From Fimbriimonadaceae bacterium (GTDB lineage Bacteria > Armatimonadota > Fimbriimonadia > Fimbriimonadales > Fimbriimonadaceae), in assembly GCA_024710805.1 (NCBI GenBank), contig JANJUB010000073.1, positions 1 through 64,000 on the forward strand: a stretch of 64,000 nt of DNA, in the 5' to 3' direction. Under the pieces are notes generated by a model that searched no databases, was not told the origin of the DNA, and was given only the letters and a program-made list of their open reading frames with translations. Positions 51,716 through 60,491 of this stretch are shown one piece after another (positions within the stretch are counted from its first letter, which is position 1; each line of letters starts with the position of its first letter). Both the position numbers and the translations under genes were made by a program.

Positions 51716-52600
51716 TTGAAGAGGGCATTTACCCTGATTGAGCTGCTGGTGGTCATCGCGATCATCGCGATCTTGGCGGCGATCTTGTTCCCGGTGTTCG
51801 CGCAGGCGAAAGAAGCCGCAAAGAAGACCGGCGACCTATCGAACCTGAAGCAGCTCGGCACCGCGTTGATGCTGTACATGGGCGATACGGACGACACGCC
51901 GCCGCAGACCACGTGGAACGAAAAGGATCTTATCACGCGGGTGCGCCTTCACTCTGCGAAGGTCCACTGGAGCTGGACCATGCAGCCCTACGTGAAGAAC
52001 CTCGATATCTTCTACAGCCCGGGCGACCCCAATCCTGCGACGCCTCGAACTCCGGGGTGTACGACGGTCGCACAGATGAACGCCGACCCGTGGCCGTATA
52101 CCTGCGATAAGCAGGCCCCCAAGCTCTCGTACATCAATAGCTACAACGTCATTCCGGCGCACGACTTCATTCCGCAGTCGGCGAGCGCCTACGACTCACC
52201 GTCAAACAACGTTGTGTTCACGCATCGTCGAGCCAAGCCGGTGGGTCTGATGACCAGTCCATTCGGCCCCTGGAAAGGCGTGAGTGGATTCAAGACCATT
52301 GGGTCGGCCTCGTTCATGAAGGACACGCCTTGCTCGTTCCATCGATACGGAACGGACTATGTCTACTCGACGCTTCAGGACGCGCAGAACGGCATGATCA
52401 ACAACGTCAACGACGGAACACCGACGACGCTGGTCCGGATGTTGTACACGCGATTCAACGGTGGAGCGAACTATACGTTCCTCGACGGACACGCGAAGTT
52501 CCACAAGCTTGAGCAAACCCTCGACCCGCTGAACCCCAAGTGGGGCGACCGGTTCTACCCGGTTGACGCCCCTTGGAACGAAGACTGCAACCCTTGGTAG
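51716..52600 (+). CDS. pseudopilin (H-X9-DG type), TTG start
   Basis: A 294-residue protein with leader MKRA, cleavage before FTLIELLVV, the shared helix, and [13 protein letters not shown] near the C-terminus. Start is a TTG at 51716 with GGAGGAGG upstream at good spacing; no other start gives a short leader. The middle ([29 protein letters not shown]) resembles DUF1559-type domains. Alone in its unit and followed by a terminator. It has its own array of upstream boxes, so it is probably specifically regulated. Confidence 0.88.
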   Translation: MKRAFTLIELLVVIAIIAILAAILFPVFAQAKEAAKKTGDLSNLKQLGTALMLYMGDTDDTPPQTTWNEKDLITRVRLHSAKVHWSWTMQPYVKNLDIFYSPGDPNPATPRTPGCTTVAQMNADPWPYTCDKQAPKLSYINSYNVIPAHDFIPQSASAYDSPSNNVVFTHRRAKPVGLMTSPFGPWKGVSGFKTIGSASFMKDTPCSFHRYGTDYVYSTLQDAQNGMINNVNDGTPTTLVRMLYTRFNGGANYTFLDGHAKFHKLEQTLDPLNPKWGDRFYPVDAPWNEDCNPW

Positions 52601-52610
52601 TCTGAGGCAC

Positions 52611-52650
52611 CGGCCCGCGACCGTCGTTCGATGATCGCGGGCCGTTTTCG
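52611..52650 (+). terminator. rho-independent terminator of the pseudopilin gene
   Basis: A perfect 10-bp stem, CGGCCCGCGA (52611-52620) with TCGCGGGCCG (52635-52644), then TTTTCGTTT. Confidence 0.88.
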
Positions 52651-52671
52651 TTTGTCACATACTGACGTGGG

Positions 52672-53109
52672 ATGCGACGAGACTTCCGCCGCTGGGCCGC
52701 TAGTTACGAACGGCGTCTGACTCTGTCCGAGATCGAGACGCTTGCAAACGGTAGGCACGTCGATGACCGATGCCTTGCACTGATGGCCCTTCGGGACTAT
52801 GCGGCCCCAGATGCTGAGATGATCACGAGACGGTTGCTTCGCGATCGGAGCTTTCGAGTGAGGCTCGACGCCGCGGCGACGGTGGGATGCAGCAAGATCT
52901 TCTCGCTCGCCGATCAAGTCCACGATTTGGCGGTTGCGGATCCGCACATCCGGGTTCGACTGTGGTCGGTACAGGCCCTGCGATACCTTCGCGATCCTCG
53001 CTGGCTTGAGCTCATGCCAAAGATCGACGGCCCGGGCCTCAACTCGTATGAACAAGCTGACCGGGGCAAGCTCAAGCGGCTGTTGCGGATTCTTGCAGGT
53101 TCGCGCTGA
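52672..53109 (+). CDS. HEAT-repeat-like protein
   Basis: A 145-residue all-helical protein with three HEAT-like units: DDRCLALMALRDYAAPDAEM, SFRVRLDAAATVGCSKIFSL and HIRVRLWSVQALRYLRDPRW. No catalytic motif. Probably a protein-binding scaffold. Converges with the next gene with only 1 bp between stops. CATACT lies 8 nt before the ATG. Confidence 0.65.
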   Translation: MRRDFRRWAASYERRLTLSEIETLANGRHVDDRCLALMALRDYAAPDAEMITRRLLRDRSFRVRLDAAATVGCSKIFSLADQVHDLAVADPHIRVRLWSVQALRYLRDPRWLELMPKIDGPGLNSYEQADRGKLKRLLRILAGSR

Positions 53110-53110
53110 C

Positions 53111-54253
53111 TCAGAGATGGGTCGGCATTCTCCTCTTGCGGCGGCGGCGCACGTACAGCACAACCGCTACGAGAATCGCCGTGCCGGCCACGGCGAAGAA
53201 CCGATTCGCGCCGTAGGGATCCCAGCGCCGGATGTGGTCGCTCAGGCTGTCCTTATCCAGGGGACGCGGCGGGCGCTCCGTATAACCCTCCCAGAAGTTC
53301 TGGTCTGTGTCCGGGTGCTTGCCCTCGCCGAGCCGCTTGAGGACGAACGCTTCGCGCTCCTTGGCCCACGCGTCGGCGTCCTTCCGCAACTCCCGGTATT
53401 CAGCGCGTACCCGTTTTGGCTCGGAGAGAGACGTGCTGATGACCATCTCCTCTTCGTTCGCCAGTAGGCTCCTCTTCCCGACCTTCAGCAGTTCTCGCGC
53501 TCGTTCATTCGCCAACTCGGCAACCGCACCTTCGCCCAGTTGCCGGGCGGAGATATGGCCGATCGCCTGGAAGACGTCGACGCTCTCCCATGCGTTGCCC
53601 AGCATCACCAAACCGACCAACCCCTTGCGCGCCCGCTCGGACGAGATTCTGCCTTCGTTGTACGAGTCCAAGTAGCCACCCAAATCACTCTGGGGACCCT
53701 CGATCACCCAATCCATCGTGGCCAGCTGCACATCTTCCCTGCCAAAGTGGGCGCCCGGGTTCAGTTCGATCGCATTGGCGATCAGGTTGCGCCCCCTCCC
53801 GAGGTCGTCCACTTTCTCTCGATTCGCCCCTTTCCCAAACCAACGGTGGGCATACAGCGTGCCCGCGTTCGCATAGAAGCGATACCAGTGATCCTTCTGC
53901 TTCGTCTTCGTCGGATCCTCAGTTTCCAGCAGCGCGCGCTTGCGCTCGATCATCGCGACGGCTTCATCGCTCCGCTTCAGCCGGTCGAGCGCGACGGCGG
54001 CATTGTCGAGCCGCTCGAGCTGGTCCTCGAGCGATAGCCCACCCTGATCGAGTTCTCGGGTCACGCGCTCGAGGCGCATCTCGTAGTAGCGGTCCGGCCA
54101 GCGCTCGAACCGACCCGTGAGGACCCGAACGATGTCCATATTGCCCGACGCTTCCGCGCGGAGGGTGTCGTAGTCCCAGAGGCACGCACTCGCAATCGAG
54201 GCGACCAAGAGCAACAGCGCAAGACCTACTGCTCGCAGCTTCATCCTATCCAT
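53111..54253 (-). CDS. membrane/envelope protein of unknown function (CLWDYDT family)
   Basis: A 380-residue protein with an N-terminal hydrophobic segment (residues 7-24), then SACLWDYDTLRAE, a phrase I have seen at the start of a family of TPR-like envelope proteins in several phyla (recollection). The middle is helical (LEDQLERLDNAAVALDRLKRSDEAV, NANAGTL-type repeats) and a C-terminal membrane helix (FFAVAGTAILVAVVLYV) is followed by RRRRKRR, giving an anchored protein with a short basic cytoplasmic tail. The start may instead be the Met three codons later. Function unknown. Confidence 0.72.
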   Translation of the reverse strand: MDRMKLRAVGLALLLLVASIASACLWDYDTLRAEASGNMDIVRVLTGRFERWPDRYYEMRLERVTRELDQGGLSLEDQLERLDNAAVALDRLKRSDEAVAMIERKRALLETEDPTKTKQKDHWYRFYANAGTLYAHRWFGKGANREKVDDLGRGRNLIANAIELNPGAHFGREDVQLATMDWVIEGPQSDLGGYLDSYNEGRISSERARKGLVGLVMLGNAWESVDVFQAIGHISARQLGEGAVAELANERARELLKVGKRSLLANEEEMVISTSLSEPKRVRAEYRELRKDADAWAKEREAFVLKRLGEGKHPDTDQNFWEGYTERPPRPLDKDSLSDHIRRWDPYGANRFFAVAGTAILVAVVLYVRRRRKRRMPTHL

Positions 54254-54290
54254 CCTAACTCACTCGGCGGCACGCTTTAGCTTGAATCCG

Positions 54291-54302
54291 TAGAATCTGT
54301 CT
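54291..54302 (+). promoter_or_regulatory. -10 box immediately upstream of the 54303 gene
   Basis: TAGAAT (54291-54296) lies exactly 6 nt before the GTG at 54303, the leaderless spacing. Confidence 0.45.
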
Positions 54303-55595
54303 GTGCTTTCCGTGCTCTTGACCCTCAATACGCCACCACCTCTGCAGATCGTCGAACCCGTTCGCTCGGAAGTCATCCAGCCGATTCGAAACGCAAGTTT
54401 CAACAAGGACGGCAAGGCGCGCAAGCGCAAGCAGGGCGGAAATCCTCGTACCGTGGATGGCATCTTGATGTTCGACGGCGCGCAGGATGGCAATCGCCAG
54501 GTCGATCCGCAAATCTCGGTCGGGGGTAACTACGTGTTCCACGGCACCAACAGCGGATTGGTGATCTACGACAAGCAAGGCAACTACGTGGACGGCGTAC
54601 CGCAGTCAGAGTTCAACGAAGGCATCGATCCCAAAATGGGGTTCTGCCTGAGCAATCGAGTGCACTTCTTCAATCTGTGGAATCCTTGGGACAAGGAGAA
54701 GAAGAAACCCGTCAACGTTTCAGTCTCTGAATCGGCTGATCCGCGCGGTGCGTGGAACACGTATCCGATTCCCGCTCCGGCGGGCGTCGACGGAGGCGGA
54801 ATCGGCAACAGCCGCAAGTGGATCGGCTACAGCTTCCCGGGAGGCAGCGAACGCACCTTCGTGCTTTCCCTCAAAGACGCGAAGGCGGGCAAGCCGGTCA
54901 CCGTGCACCACTTCGCGGGCAGCCTCGGACACCCGGTGTTCACTCAAGATCCCGTCGACGACCTTCTTTTCGTCAACCTAAGCAATGAGGAGATTGTCTT
55001 GACGACGGTCGGCGACGGACCCAAAGGTGTCCCGGTGGTCAAGTCGGTATTGCGACAGCCCCACGCGTTTCTGCACTTCGGCCGCCCGCCCGCATCACCG
55101 ATGAAGGGCACGGAGGCGACGACCGCATCCGGAGATAGGAACCCGAAGACTCTCGTCGTTCAGGGTGGGCATCTGTGGTTCTCCCACACGGTGAATGTCA
55201 ACGGCCGGGCGGGGGTTCAGTGGCATCAGGTGCGCGTGTCCGACGGCAAGTTCGTTCAGAGCGGGCTGGTCGCCGACCCGAAGAACAGCTTCATCCAAAC
55301 GACGATCGGGGTGAACAAGCGCAACGACGTGCTGGTCGGATTTCAGGAAACGGGGCCAGACATGTTCATTTCGGGACGGTTTGCCGTGAGGCGCGCGGGG
55401 GATCAAGCGGGACGTCTCGGTCCGATCCGAAAGCTGGTCGAAGGGGTGGCCGCGACGGAAGGTGGAGCGTGGGGCGACTACAGCGGCTCGACGGTCGATG
55501 GAGACAATCACCTCGACCTCTGGACAATCCAGAGTTTCGCCAATGAGCAGGGCCGCGGGGGCACAATCATCGCGCGAATCCGAGCGGAGGACTGA
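54303..55595 (+). CDS. secreted beta-propeller-like protein of unknown function
   Basis: A 430-residue protein with a short hydrophobic N-terminus (MLSVLLTLNTPPP, possible signal), then repeated strands with DPQISVGGNYVFHGTNSGL, NSRKWIGYSFPGGSERTFVL, DDLLFVNLSNEEIVLTT and GAWGDYSGSTVDGDNHLDLW, spaced about 50-60 residues apart, as in six- or seven-bladed propellers. The last phrase is common in proteins listing event or payload data. No catalytic residues are recognised. GTG start with an adjacent -10 box. It meets the next gene at a shared TGATCA, one stop on each strand. Confidence 0.65.
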   Translation: MLSVLLTLNTPPPLQIVEPVRSEVIQPIRNASFNKDGKARKRKQGGNPRTVDGILMFDGAQDGNRQVDPQISVGGNYVFHGTNSGLVIYDKQGNYVDGVPQSEFNEGIDPKMGFCLSNRVHFFNLWNPWDKEKKKPVNVSVSESADPRGAWNTYPIPAPAGVDGGGIGNSRKWIGYSFPGGSERTFVLSLKDAKAGKPVTVHHFAGSLGHPVFTQDPVDDLLFVNLSNEEIVLTTVGDGPKGVPVVKSVLRQPHAFLHFGRPPASPMKGTEATTASGDRNPKTLVVQGGHLWFSHTVNVNGRAGVQWHQVRVSDGKFVQSGLVADPKNSFIQTTIGVNKRNDVLVGFQETGPDMFISGRFAVRRAGDQAGRLGPIRKLVEGVAATEGGAWGDYSGSTVDGDNHLDLWTIQSFANEQGRGGTIIARIRAED

Positions 55596-56696
55596 TCAGA
55601 CCTTGGCTAGCTCACGCGCGAGCTCACCGGTAACCTGATAGCACTTTGCGCCAGCTGGATGATCGACCCAAAGGAGCTTCGAGGCGGGGTCATAGTGCCC
55701 AACGAGCGTAAGTTGATCACTGACTAGCCCGACCAGTCGTGCCTTCGCCGGCTTCTTTCCCTCAGGCTCGGTGAGTTTCAACGTGCCCTCTGCCTTGGAG
55801 CCTGTTGGCAATCGCCAGGCGCGCTCCAAAATGCTCTTGCTGGCCTGCTCGGTACCTGCCGAGCGCGACTGACTCAGGTCAGCTCCAAACACCATGATGG
55901 CTTCACCGGTGACCGCGTCGACAAGCACATTCTGCCACCCAAACCAAAACGAATACGCGAGCACGGCCCGCTTTTCGACAACATGTCCGCGATACTTGTC
56001 GCTCGCCCAGTAGGCAAAGGGCGCGGTGGCCTTGGCGAGTGCCTCGGGCGTCTGTTCAATTGAAGCACCGACCCAACGGAGTCCAAACCGGGTCTCCGGA
56101 GCAACGGCAATCGGCTTCACTTGCATGTACTTAGCCCAAGCGGCCTCATAGCAAGCCTCTTCGGTGAACTGGGGTCTCATGGAAGGGTCGGTAGTCCAGT
56201 CGAAAGAAGGCGCATGAAGCCGAAGAGGCTTTGAAGTCCGTGCATCTATAGCCAGATTAATGGGGGTGCGGTGCGTTGGGTAACCGTCCACCACGTACGA
56301 CCAACTCACCAGAAACCGGTTGCTGTCTTCACTGTAGACGCTCCGGTCAATGCGGGGTGTAAGACGTCCGGGCGCAAGCAACTTCAATACCGCGCCAACT
56401 CGCACGAGCAAAATGGGTTCACTCAACACTGGAATATGGGCAGTGTCGCGCTCAGGGGCAAACTGACCCCAGACAATCCTCGCATCGTCTGGGTGAAAAG
56501 AGACCGTGTCGTTGTTACTAAACACAAGGTCAGCTAGAACGCCAGGAGCTATGCGATACCGTATCGCCTGAGAACTCCAGCCCGATCCGCCGGTAGAGGC
56601 ACGCCAAATAGCTTGAAGTTTCTCCAGAGCCACGGATTCGTTGGGCAACGGGTCTGAGCCGGTGGATAGCGCAAGGTATGCGAGAAGTGACAACAT
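55596..56696 (-). CDS. hypothetical secreted protein
   Basis: A 366-residue protein with a short N-terminal hydrophobic segment (MLSLLAYLALSTGS). Content suggests two PepSY/YcdB-like units: LVSWSYVVDGYPTHRTPINLAIDA and AYSFWFGWQNVLVDAVTGEAIMVFG have the form of a strand followed by DAxTG, typical of such domains. GGAG lies upstream of the ATG at 56696; the frame stays open to 56801 but without start signals. Its first transcribed region (56697-56925) has no other gene. Function unknown. Confidence 0.65.
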   Translation of the reverse strand: MLSLLAYLALSTGSDPLPNESVALEKLQAIWRASTGGSGWSSQAIRYRIAPGVLADLVFSNNDTVSFHPDDARIVWGQFAPERDTAHIPVLSEPILLVRVGAVLKLLAPGRLTPRIDRSVYSEDSNRFLVSWSYVVDGYPTHRTPINLAIDARTSKPLRLHAPSFDWTTDPSMRPQFTEEACYEAAWAKYMQVKPIAVAPETRFGLRWVGASIEQTPEALAKATAPFAYWASDKYRGHVVEKRAVLAYSFWFGWQNVLVDAVTGEAIMVFGADLSQSRSAGTEQASKSILERAWRLPTGSKAEGTLKLTEPEGKKPAKARLVGLVSDQLTLVGHYDPASKLLWVDHPAGAKCYQVTGELARELAKV

Positions 56697-56913
56697 TATT
56701 GTTCTCCAAGGGGAATGTCCAGTCGCGCCCAGTTCTTGAACGGATTGACACTGGCATTCCATTGCGTAAGAGTTAAGTATACGTAGTAGAAGTCGCGTCA
56801 AGGAATCACCGACGAGATCGTGATTCCAGGTATTTCTACCAGTATGTCACCTAGGCCAGTAGCTACTGTCAATCAGGAGAGTCGACTTGTGCCGTGGGCT
56901 CCTCAACGCTCGG

Positions 56914-56925
56914 TAGACTGAACCC
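56914..56925 (+). promoter_or_regulatory. -10 box immediately upstream of the uridine kinase-like gene
   Basis: TAGACT (56914-56919), exactly 6 nt before the ATG at 56926. The same hexamer and spacing occur before the gene at 60492. Confidence 0.4.
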
Positions 56926-57729
56926 ATGGAACGCCCCCTGCTCATCGGCATCGCCGGAGGTTCGGGATCGGGCAAGACGTACTTGGCGCGCAAGGTGCTG
57001 GGCATGGTGGGCGAGGCGGCCGCCCTCGTCAGTATGGATCAGTATTTCCGCAGCGTGGATGGCACGCGCAAGGTCGATGCCCACGACATCAACTTCGACC
57101 ACCCGGCCCACTTGGACCTCGACGGGATGGTGCGCGATTTGGAGCAGCTCATGCGCGGAGAGGTGGCGATGACGCCGGCGTATGACTTTGCGACGCAAAC
57201 CCAAACGCCCGCGGCGATCCGAGTCGAGCCTAAACCGGTGATCTTGGTCGAAGGGCTGTTCGTCCTCGCGGAGCCGGTGGCTCACCTCTTCGACCTCACG
57301 GTCTTCCTGGATGTCGAGGCCGACCAGCGCCTGATCGGGCGGATTCTGCGCGATGTGAAGGAGCGCGGCAGTTCGCTGGAGTGGGCGATCGACCGCTACC
57401 AGCGGTTCGTGCGACCGAGCTATGAGGTGTTTGTCGACCCGACCAAGCAATACGCCGATGTGGTGGTGGACTTCACCTATCGAAGGGCATTCTTCCAGGA
57501 GTTGCTCACGAATGCGATTGCGGTGGTGGTGAAGTCGAAGGTTCCGGTGCAGGAAGCGCTGCGCAAGTTGCGTGACGACCAGATTGCGCTTGGCCTGATG
57601 CCCGGGCGGGCCATGCGGCCGGTGGGGATCAACATTTTGGAGCTCGCGAAGATCTGCCCCGAGGATGTGTGCCCCTCGGTGGCCCCGATGCCGGCGGTAT
57701 CGCCGCACATCTTCGGGTCATCCACATGA
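56926..57729 (+). CDS. uridine kinase/phosphoribulokinase-family kinase
   Basis: A 267-residue P-loop kinase: Walker A in GIAGGSGSGKTYLARKV (residues 8-24), SMDQYFRS with the catalytic Asp, NFDHPAHLDLDGM, the lid-like LIGRILRDVKERG and VILVEGLFVLAEP. The closest known families are uridine/cytidine kinase and phosphoribulokinase. With no Calvin-cycle gene in view, uridine kinase (pyrimidine salvage) is more likely. The last 60 residues exceed the usual uridine kinase length (about 210). Monocistronic. Confidence 0.82.
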   Translation: MERPLLIGIAGGSGSGKTYLARKVLGMVGEAAALVSMDQYFRSVDGTRKVDAHDINFDHPAHLDLDGMVRDLEQLMRGEVAMTPAYDFATQTQTPAAIRVEPKPVILVEGLFVLAEPVAHLFDLTVFLDVEADQRLIGRILRDVKERGSSLEWAIDRYQRFVRPSYEVFVDPTKQYADVVVDFTYRRAFFQELLTNAIAVVVKSKVPVQEALRKLRDDQIALGLMPGRAMRPVGINILELAKICPEDVCPSVAPMPAVSPHIFGSST

Positions 57730-57758
57730 GCCTAGAGATTCTCGGTTGGTCAAAGACG

Positions 57759-57793
57759 CTCCCATCTTGAGGGGAGCTGGCTCGCTTAGCGAG
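57759..57793. repeat. paired small hairpins upstream of the DUF559 gene
   Basis: CTCCC/GGGAG (57759-57763 with 57772-57776), then CTCGC-TTA-GCGAG (57781-57793), followed by ACTGAGGGG. I recall similar CAGCTCCC/CTGAGG hairpin pairs near DUF559 genes in other phyla; not checked. Confidence 0.4.
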
Positions 57794-57807
57794 ACTGAGG
57801 GGTTTTG

Positions 57808-57835
57808 TTGACCCCCATCCATCATCCGCTAAAAT
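57808..57835 (+). promoter_or_regulatory. promoter of the DUF559 gene, predicted leaderless
   Basis: TTGACC (57808-57813), 16 bp, TAAAAT (57830-57835), then 5 nt to the ATG at 57841. Confidence 0.6.
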
Positions 57836-57840
57836 CGGCC

Positions 57841-58188
57841 ATGGACGAGACAAGACGCCGGGCCCGTGAGCTGCGTCGCAACTCAACCGAGGCGGAAAAG
57901 GCACTATGGCGTCATTTGCGTGCGCGCCCCTTTGGGCTCAGATTCCGAAGGCAATACCCCATCCCGCCTTACATCGTTGACTTCTACTGTCCGAGCATCA
58001 GACTGGCGATCGAAGTCGACGGAGACAGCCACGAATGGCAGCGTGATTACGATGAGCACCGCGACAGAGCGATTCAAGCCAAGGGCGTCACCATCTTGCG
58101 CGTAGGCAACGACGAGGCCAGGCTCGACCCGGGATCGGTTCTTGACACGCTTGAGAAGCTGCTGATCCAGCAACGCAGCAAGAGTTGA
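57841..58188 (+). CDS. DUF559 (Vsr-like) endonuclease-like protein
   Basis: A 115-residue protein with the DUF559 pattern: RRRARELRRNSTEAEKALW, LRFRRQYPIPPYIVDFYCPS, IRLAIEVDGDSHEWQRDYDEHRDRAIQAKG and ILRVGNDEA. The VDFY...IEVDGDSH residues form the metal site of a restriction-endonuclease-like fold related to Vsr mismatch nucleases. Biological role unknown; often found as a solitary gene between unrelated ones, as here. Flanked by small palindromes on both sides. Confidence 0.9.
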   Translation: MDETRRRARELRRNSTEAEKALWRHLRARPFGLRFRRQYPIPPYIVDFYCPSIRLAIEVDGDSHEWQRDYDEHRDRAIQAKGVTILRVGNDEARLDPGSVLDTLEKLLIQQRSKS

Positions 58189-58232
58189 GCTTATCTAGAC
58201 GAACCCCACCCCGGTTCGCGAACGCTCACCGA

Positions 58233-58256
58233 CCCTCCCCTGCATGCAAGGGAGGG
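58233..58256. terminator. hairpin after the DUF559 gene
   Basis: A 7-bp stem, CCCTCCC (58233-58239) with GGGAGGG (58250-58256), with TGCATGCA in the loop; no T-run. It lies between two convergent genes and may be a terminator or a repeat. Confidence 0.35.
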
Positions 58257-58290
58257 GTACTCAACTCGATGAAGTTGCATCCGCAAGTGG

Positions 58291-59568
58291 TTAGTCGTGC
58301 GAGCCAAACCGTTCGCGCGCGTACCGCTCGAGTCCCTCTCGATGGTCGGGGTGGGCGATGTTGATCAGCGCTCGTGCGCGCTGGCGGAGGTTCTTCCCGT
58401 ACAGATACGCAACCCCGTATTCGGTGATGATGTAGTGGACGTTGGCGCGGGTCGTCACCACGCCGCCACCAGGCTTGATTTCGGGCACGATTCGCGACTC
58501 GCCTCGGCTGGTCACCGACGGTAACGCGATCATCGGCTTTCCGCCTTCGGAGAGCGAGGCGCCGCGGATGAAGTCCATCTGGCCGCCAACGCCGCTGTAC
58601 ATCTTCGTGCCGATCGAGTCGGCGCAAACCTGGCCGGTAATATCGACCTCAATCGCGCTGTTGATCGCCACGACCTTCGGGTTGCGGCGGATGACCGCCG
58701 CGTCGTTGATGTAGGCGACATCGAGCATCGCCACTTGCGGATTGTCGTCGACGAAATCGAACAGCCTTCGCGACCCGAGCACGAAGCTGGCGACCAGCTT
58801 GCCGGGGTGGACACGCTTCTTGCTGCCGTTGATGACTCCCTTCTCGACCAACTCGATCACCCCGTCGGAGAACATCTCCGAGTGGACGCCGAGGTCCTTA
58901 TGGTGGGTCAGCGCGGCGAGGACGGCGTCCGGGATGCCGCCGATGCCCATTTGCAGGGTCGAGCCGTCTTCGATCAGCTCGGCGCAAAACCGCCCAATCT
59001 TGCTCTCGATCTCGCCCGGTGCGCCCGGCAAGTGCTCAGGGAGCGGCTCATGGTGTTCGCAAACCGCGGTCAGGCTGTCGACATGGATGACGCCATCGCC
59101 GTGGGTGCGCGGCATGTGGCGATTGATCTGGGCGATCACGCGCTTTGCGGAGAGCGTGGCGGCGCGGGTCGCTTCAATCGAAACGCCCAACGAACAGAAG
59201 CCATGGCGATCGGGGGGCGAAACCTGGATGAGGACGGCATCGAGGGGCAGAATGCCCTGAGTGAACATCTTCGGCACTTCGCTGAGGAACACCGGGATAA
59301 AGTCGGCGCGCCCGTCGTTCACTGCCCCACGAATATTGCCACCCACGAAGAGCGCATTCACTCGGAAGTGTCCTGCCATGTCGGGCGCGGCGTAGGGCGC
59401 AACCCCTTCGGTGTGGAGTTGGACGATCTCGACGTCGCGGAGTTGGTCCTTGCGTTCGGCGAGAGCTTTGACGAGCGCCTGAGGCGCTCCGGCCATGCCG
59501 TGGACATAAACTCGATCACCAGAACCAATCCCCGAAACGGCCTCTAGGGCCGACGCAGCAAGTTGCAT
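58291..59568 (-). CDS. acetyl-CoA hydrolase/4-hydroxybutyrate CoA-transferase-family protein
   Basis: A 425-residue protein with two CoA-transferase domains. The catalytic Glu is in DLGVHSEMFSDGV; other family phrases are SDGVIELVEKGVI, GGQMDFIRGASLSEGGKPMIALPS, VVTTRANVHYIITEYGVAYL and LINIAHPDHREGLERYA. Members move CoA between acetyl-CoA and an acid such as 4-hydroxybutyrate or hydrolyse acetyl-CoA; which one is not decided. CAAAAT lies 6 nt before the ATG. Monocistronic. Confidence 0.9.
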   Translation of the reverse strand: MQLAASALEAVSGIGSGDRVYVHGMAGAPQALVKALAERKDQLRDVEIVQLHTEGVAPYAAPDMAGHFRVNALFVGGNIRGAVNDGRADFIPVFLSEVPKMFTQGILPLDAVLIQVSPPDRHGFCSLGVSIEATRAATLSAKRVIAQINRHMPRTHGDGVIHVDSLTAVCEHHEPLPEHLPGAPGEIESKIGRFCAELIEDGSTLQMGIGGIPDAVLAALTHHKDLGVHSEMFSDGVIELVEKGVINGSKKRVHPGKLVASFVLGSRRLFDFVDDNPQVAMLDVAYINDAAVIRRNPKVVAINSAIEVDITGQVCADSIGTKMYSGVGGQMDFIRGASLSEGGKPMIALPSVTSRGESRIVPEIKPGGGVVTTRANVHYIITEYGVAYLYGKNLRQRARALINIAHPDHREGLERYARERFGSHD

Positions 59569-59607
59569 AGCTTCATTTTGAAAGGGCGTGCCCTATCCAT
59601 GCTTGGA

Positions 59608-60450
59608 TTACCGCCGCCGGAACAGGTCTTGGACCCGTGACTTCGCCATCTGCCAGATCGCTGAGACCCCTAGTAATGCGAGCCTGCCAACGGCCTTGCC
59701 CACTCCCTCATCCTCGACCAACGCGGCCCGTTCCATGCTCGCTTTGAACTCGAGGCCTAGTTCGGGAGCCTTCAGAAGCTCTTCCACCAAGACATGAAAC
59801 CGCTCGTGAGAGACCGTCGATCGAACCTCCAGAAACGAATGGGCTTGGGGATACATCGAGGAGTGCCACGGCAGAACCTCTCGCTCAGTGGCCGCGAACC
59901 ACTCCGCCCACCGCGTCCAATCCGCGTCTTCGACTCGAAACAGGAGATAGATGCATCCAAACGCGACGTACAGATAGTCTTCGTCCCACGGTTCGCTGTG
60001 AACGAGGAGCTCCACGAGCAGCTTGATCAGCGGCACGATGAGCTCAGGATCGAGTTCGGGAACTGCCGTGAGCAGCGCGCCGACTGAGTCCGCCTCCAGG
60101 AAACCCTCGTTGCTGGCCTCCCATGGTATGACGATGAGCGCGCAAGCGCAGAACGAGGTCGCAAGGTGTCGATCATGAGCTGGCCACTCGGCGGGCGCCC
60201 CCCAGCGCACCAGCTCAAGTACCTCGCGGGGATGCCAGTCGAGCCGTTGGTCCTCGCCCTCCCGACTGCGTACCCGCTTGAGAGCCTCGATATGCTCCCG
60301 CACGTCGTTGCCGTAATCCGCTTGAGCGATCGACTTCAGCAGCGAATCCGGAACCTGACTCCGGAGCAAGTCGAACAAGACGAAGCGGTCCGGTGGATAA
60401 CGCTCCACGATTTCGGAGGGTATTCGCAGTTCGTCGAAGTCCTCGCGCAC
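59608..60450 (-). CDS. hypothetical protein
   Basis: A 280-residue protein, largely helical, rich in Glu, Leu and Trp (AEWPAHDRHLATSFCACALIVIPWE, WTRWAEWFAATEREVLPW). No signal peptide; two weakly hydrophobic stretches (LIVPLIKLLVELLV, LAFGCIYLLF-type). I recognise no family. GTG start with TACACT exactly 6 nt before it. Its function cannot be inferred from its neighbours. Confidence 0.6.
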   Translation of the reverse strand: MREDFDELRIPSEIVERYPPDRFVLFDLLRSQVPDSLLKSIAQADYGNDVREHIEALKRVRSREGEDQRLDWHPREVLELVRWGAPAEWPAHDRHLATSFCACALIVIPWEASNEGFLEADSVGALLTAVPELDPELIVPLIKLLVELLVHSEPWDEDYLYVAFGCIYLLFRVEDADWTRWAEWFAATEREVLPWHSSMYPQAHSFLEVRSTVSHERFHVLVEELLKAPELGLEFKASMERAALVEDEGVGKAVGRLALLGVSAIWQMAKSRVQDLFRRR

Positions 60451-60456
60451 GCAAGC

Positions 60457-60462
60457 AGTGTA
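60457..60462 (-). promoter_or_regulatory. -10 box immediately upstream of the 59608-60450 gene
   Basis: TACACT on the minus strand, 6 nt before the GTG at 60450; no clear -35 box. Confidence 0.35.
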
Positions 60463-60479
60463 GCCCTCACGTCACCCAG

Positions 60480-60491
60480 TAGACTCTTGAT
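60480..60491 (+). promoter_or_regulatory. -10 box immediately upstream of the S2P-CBS gene
   Basis: TAGACT (60480-60485), exactly 6 nt before the ATG at 60492. Confidence 0.4.
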
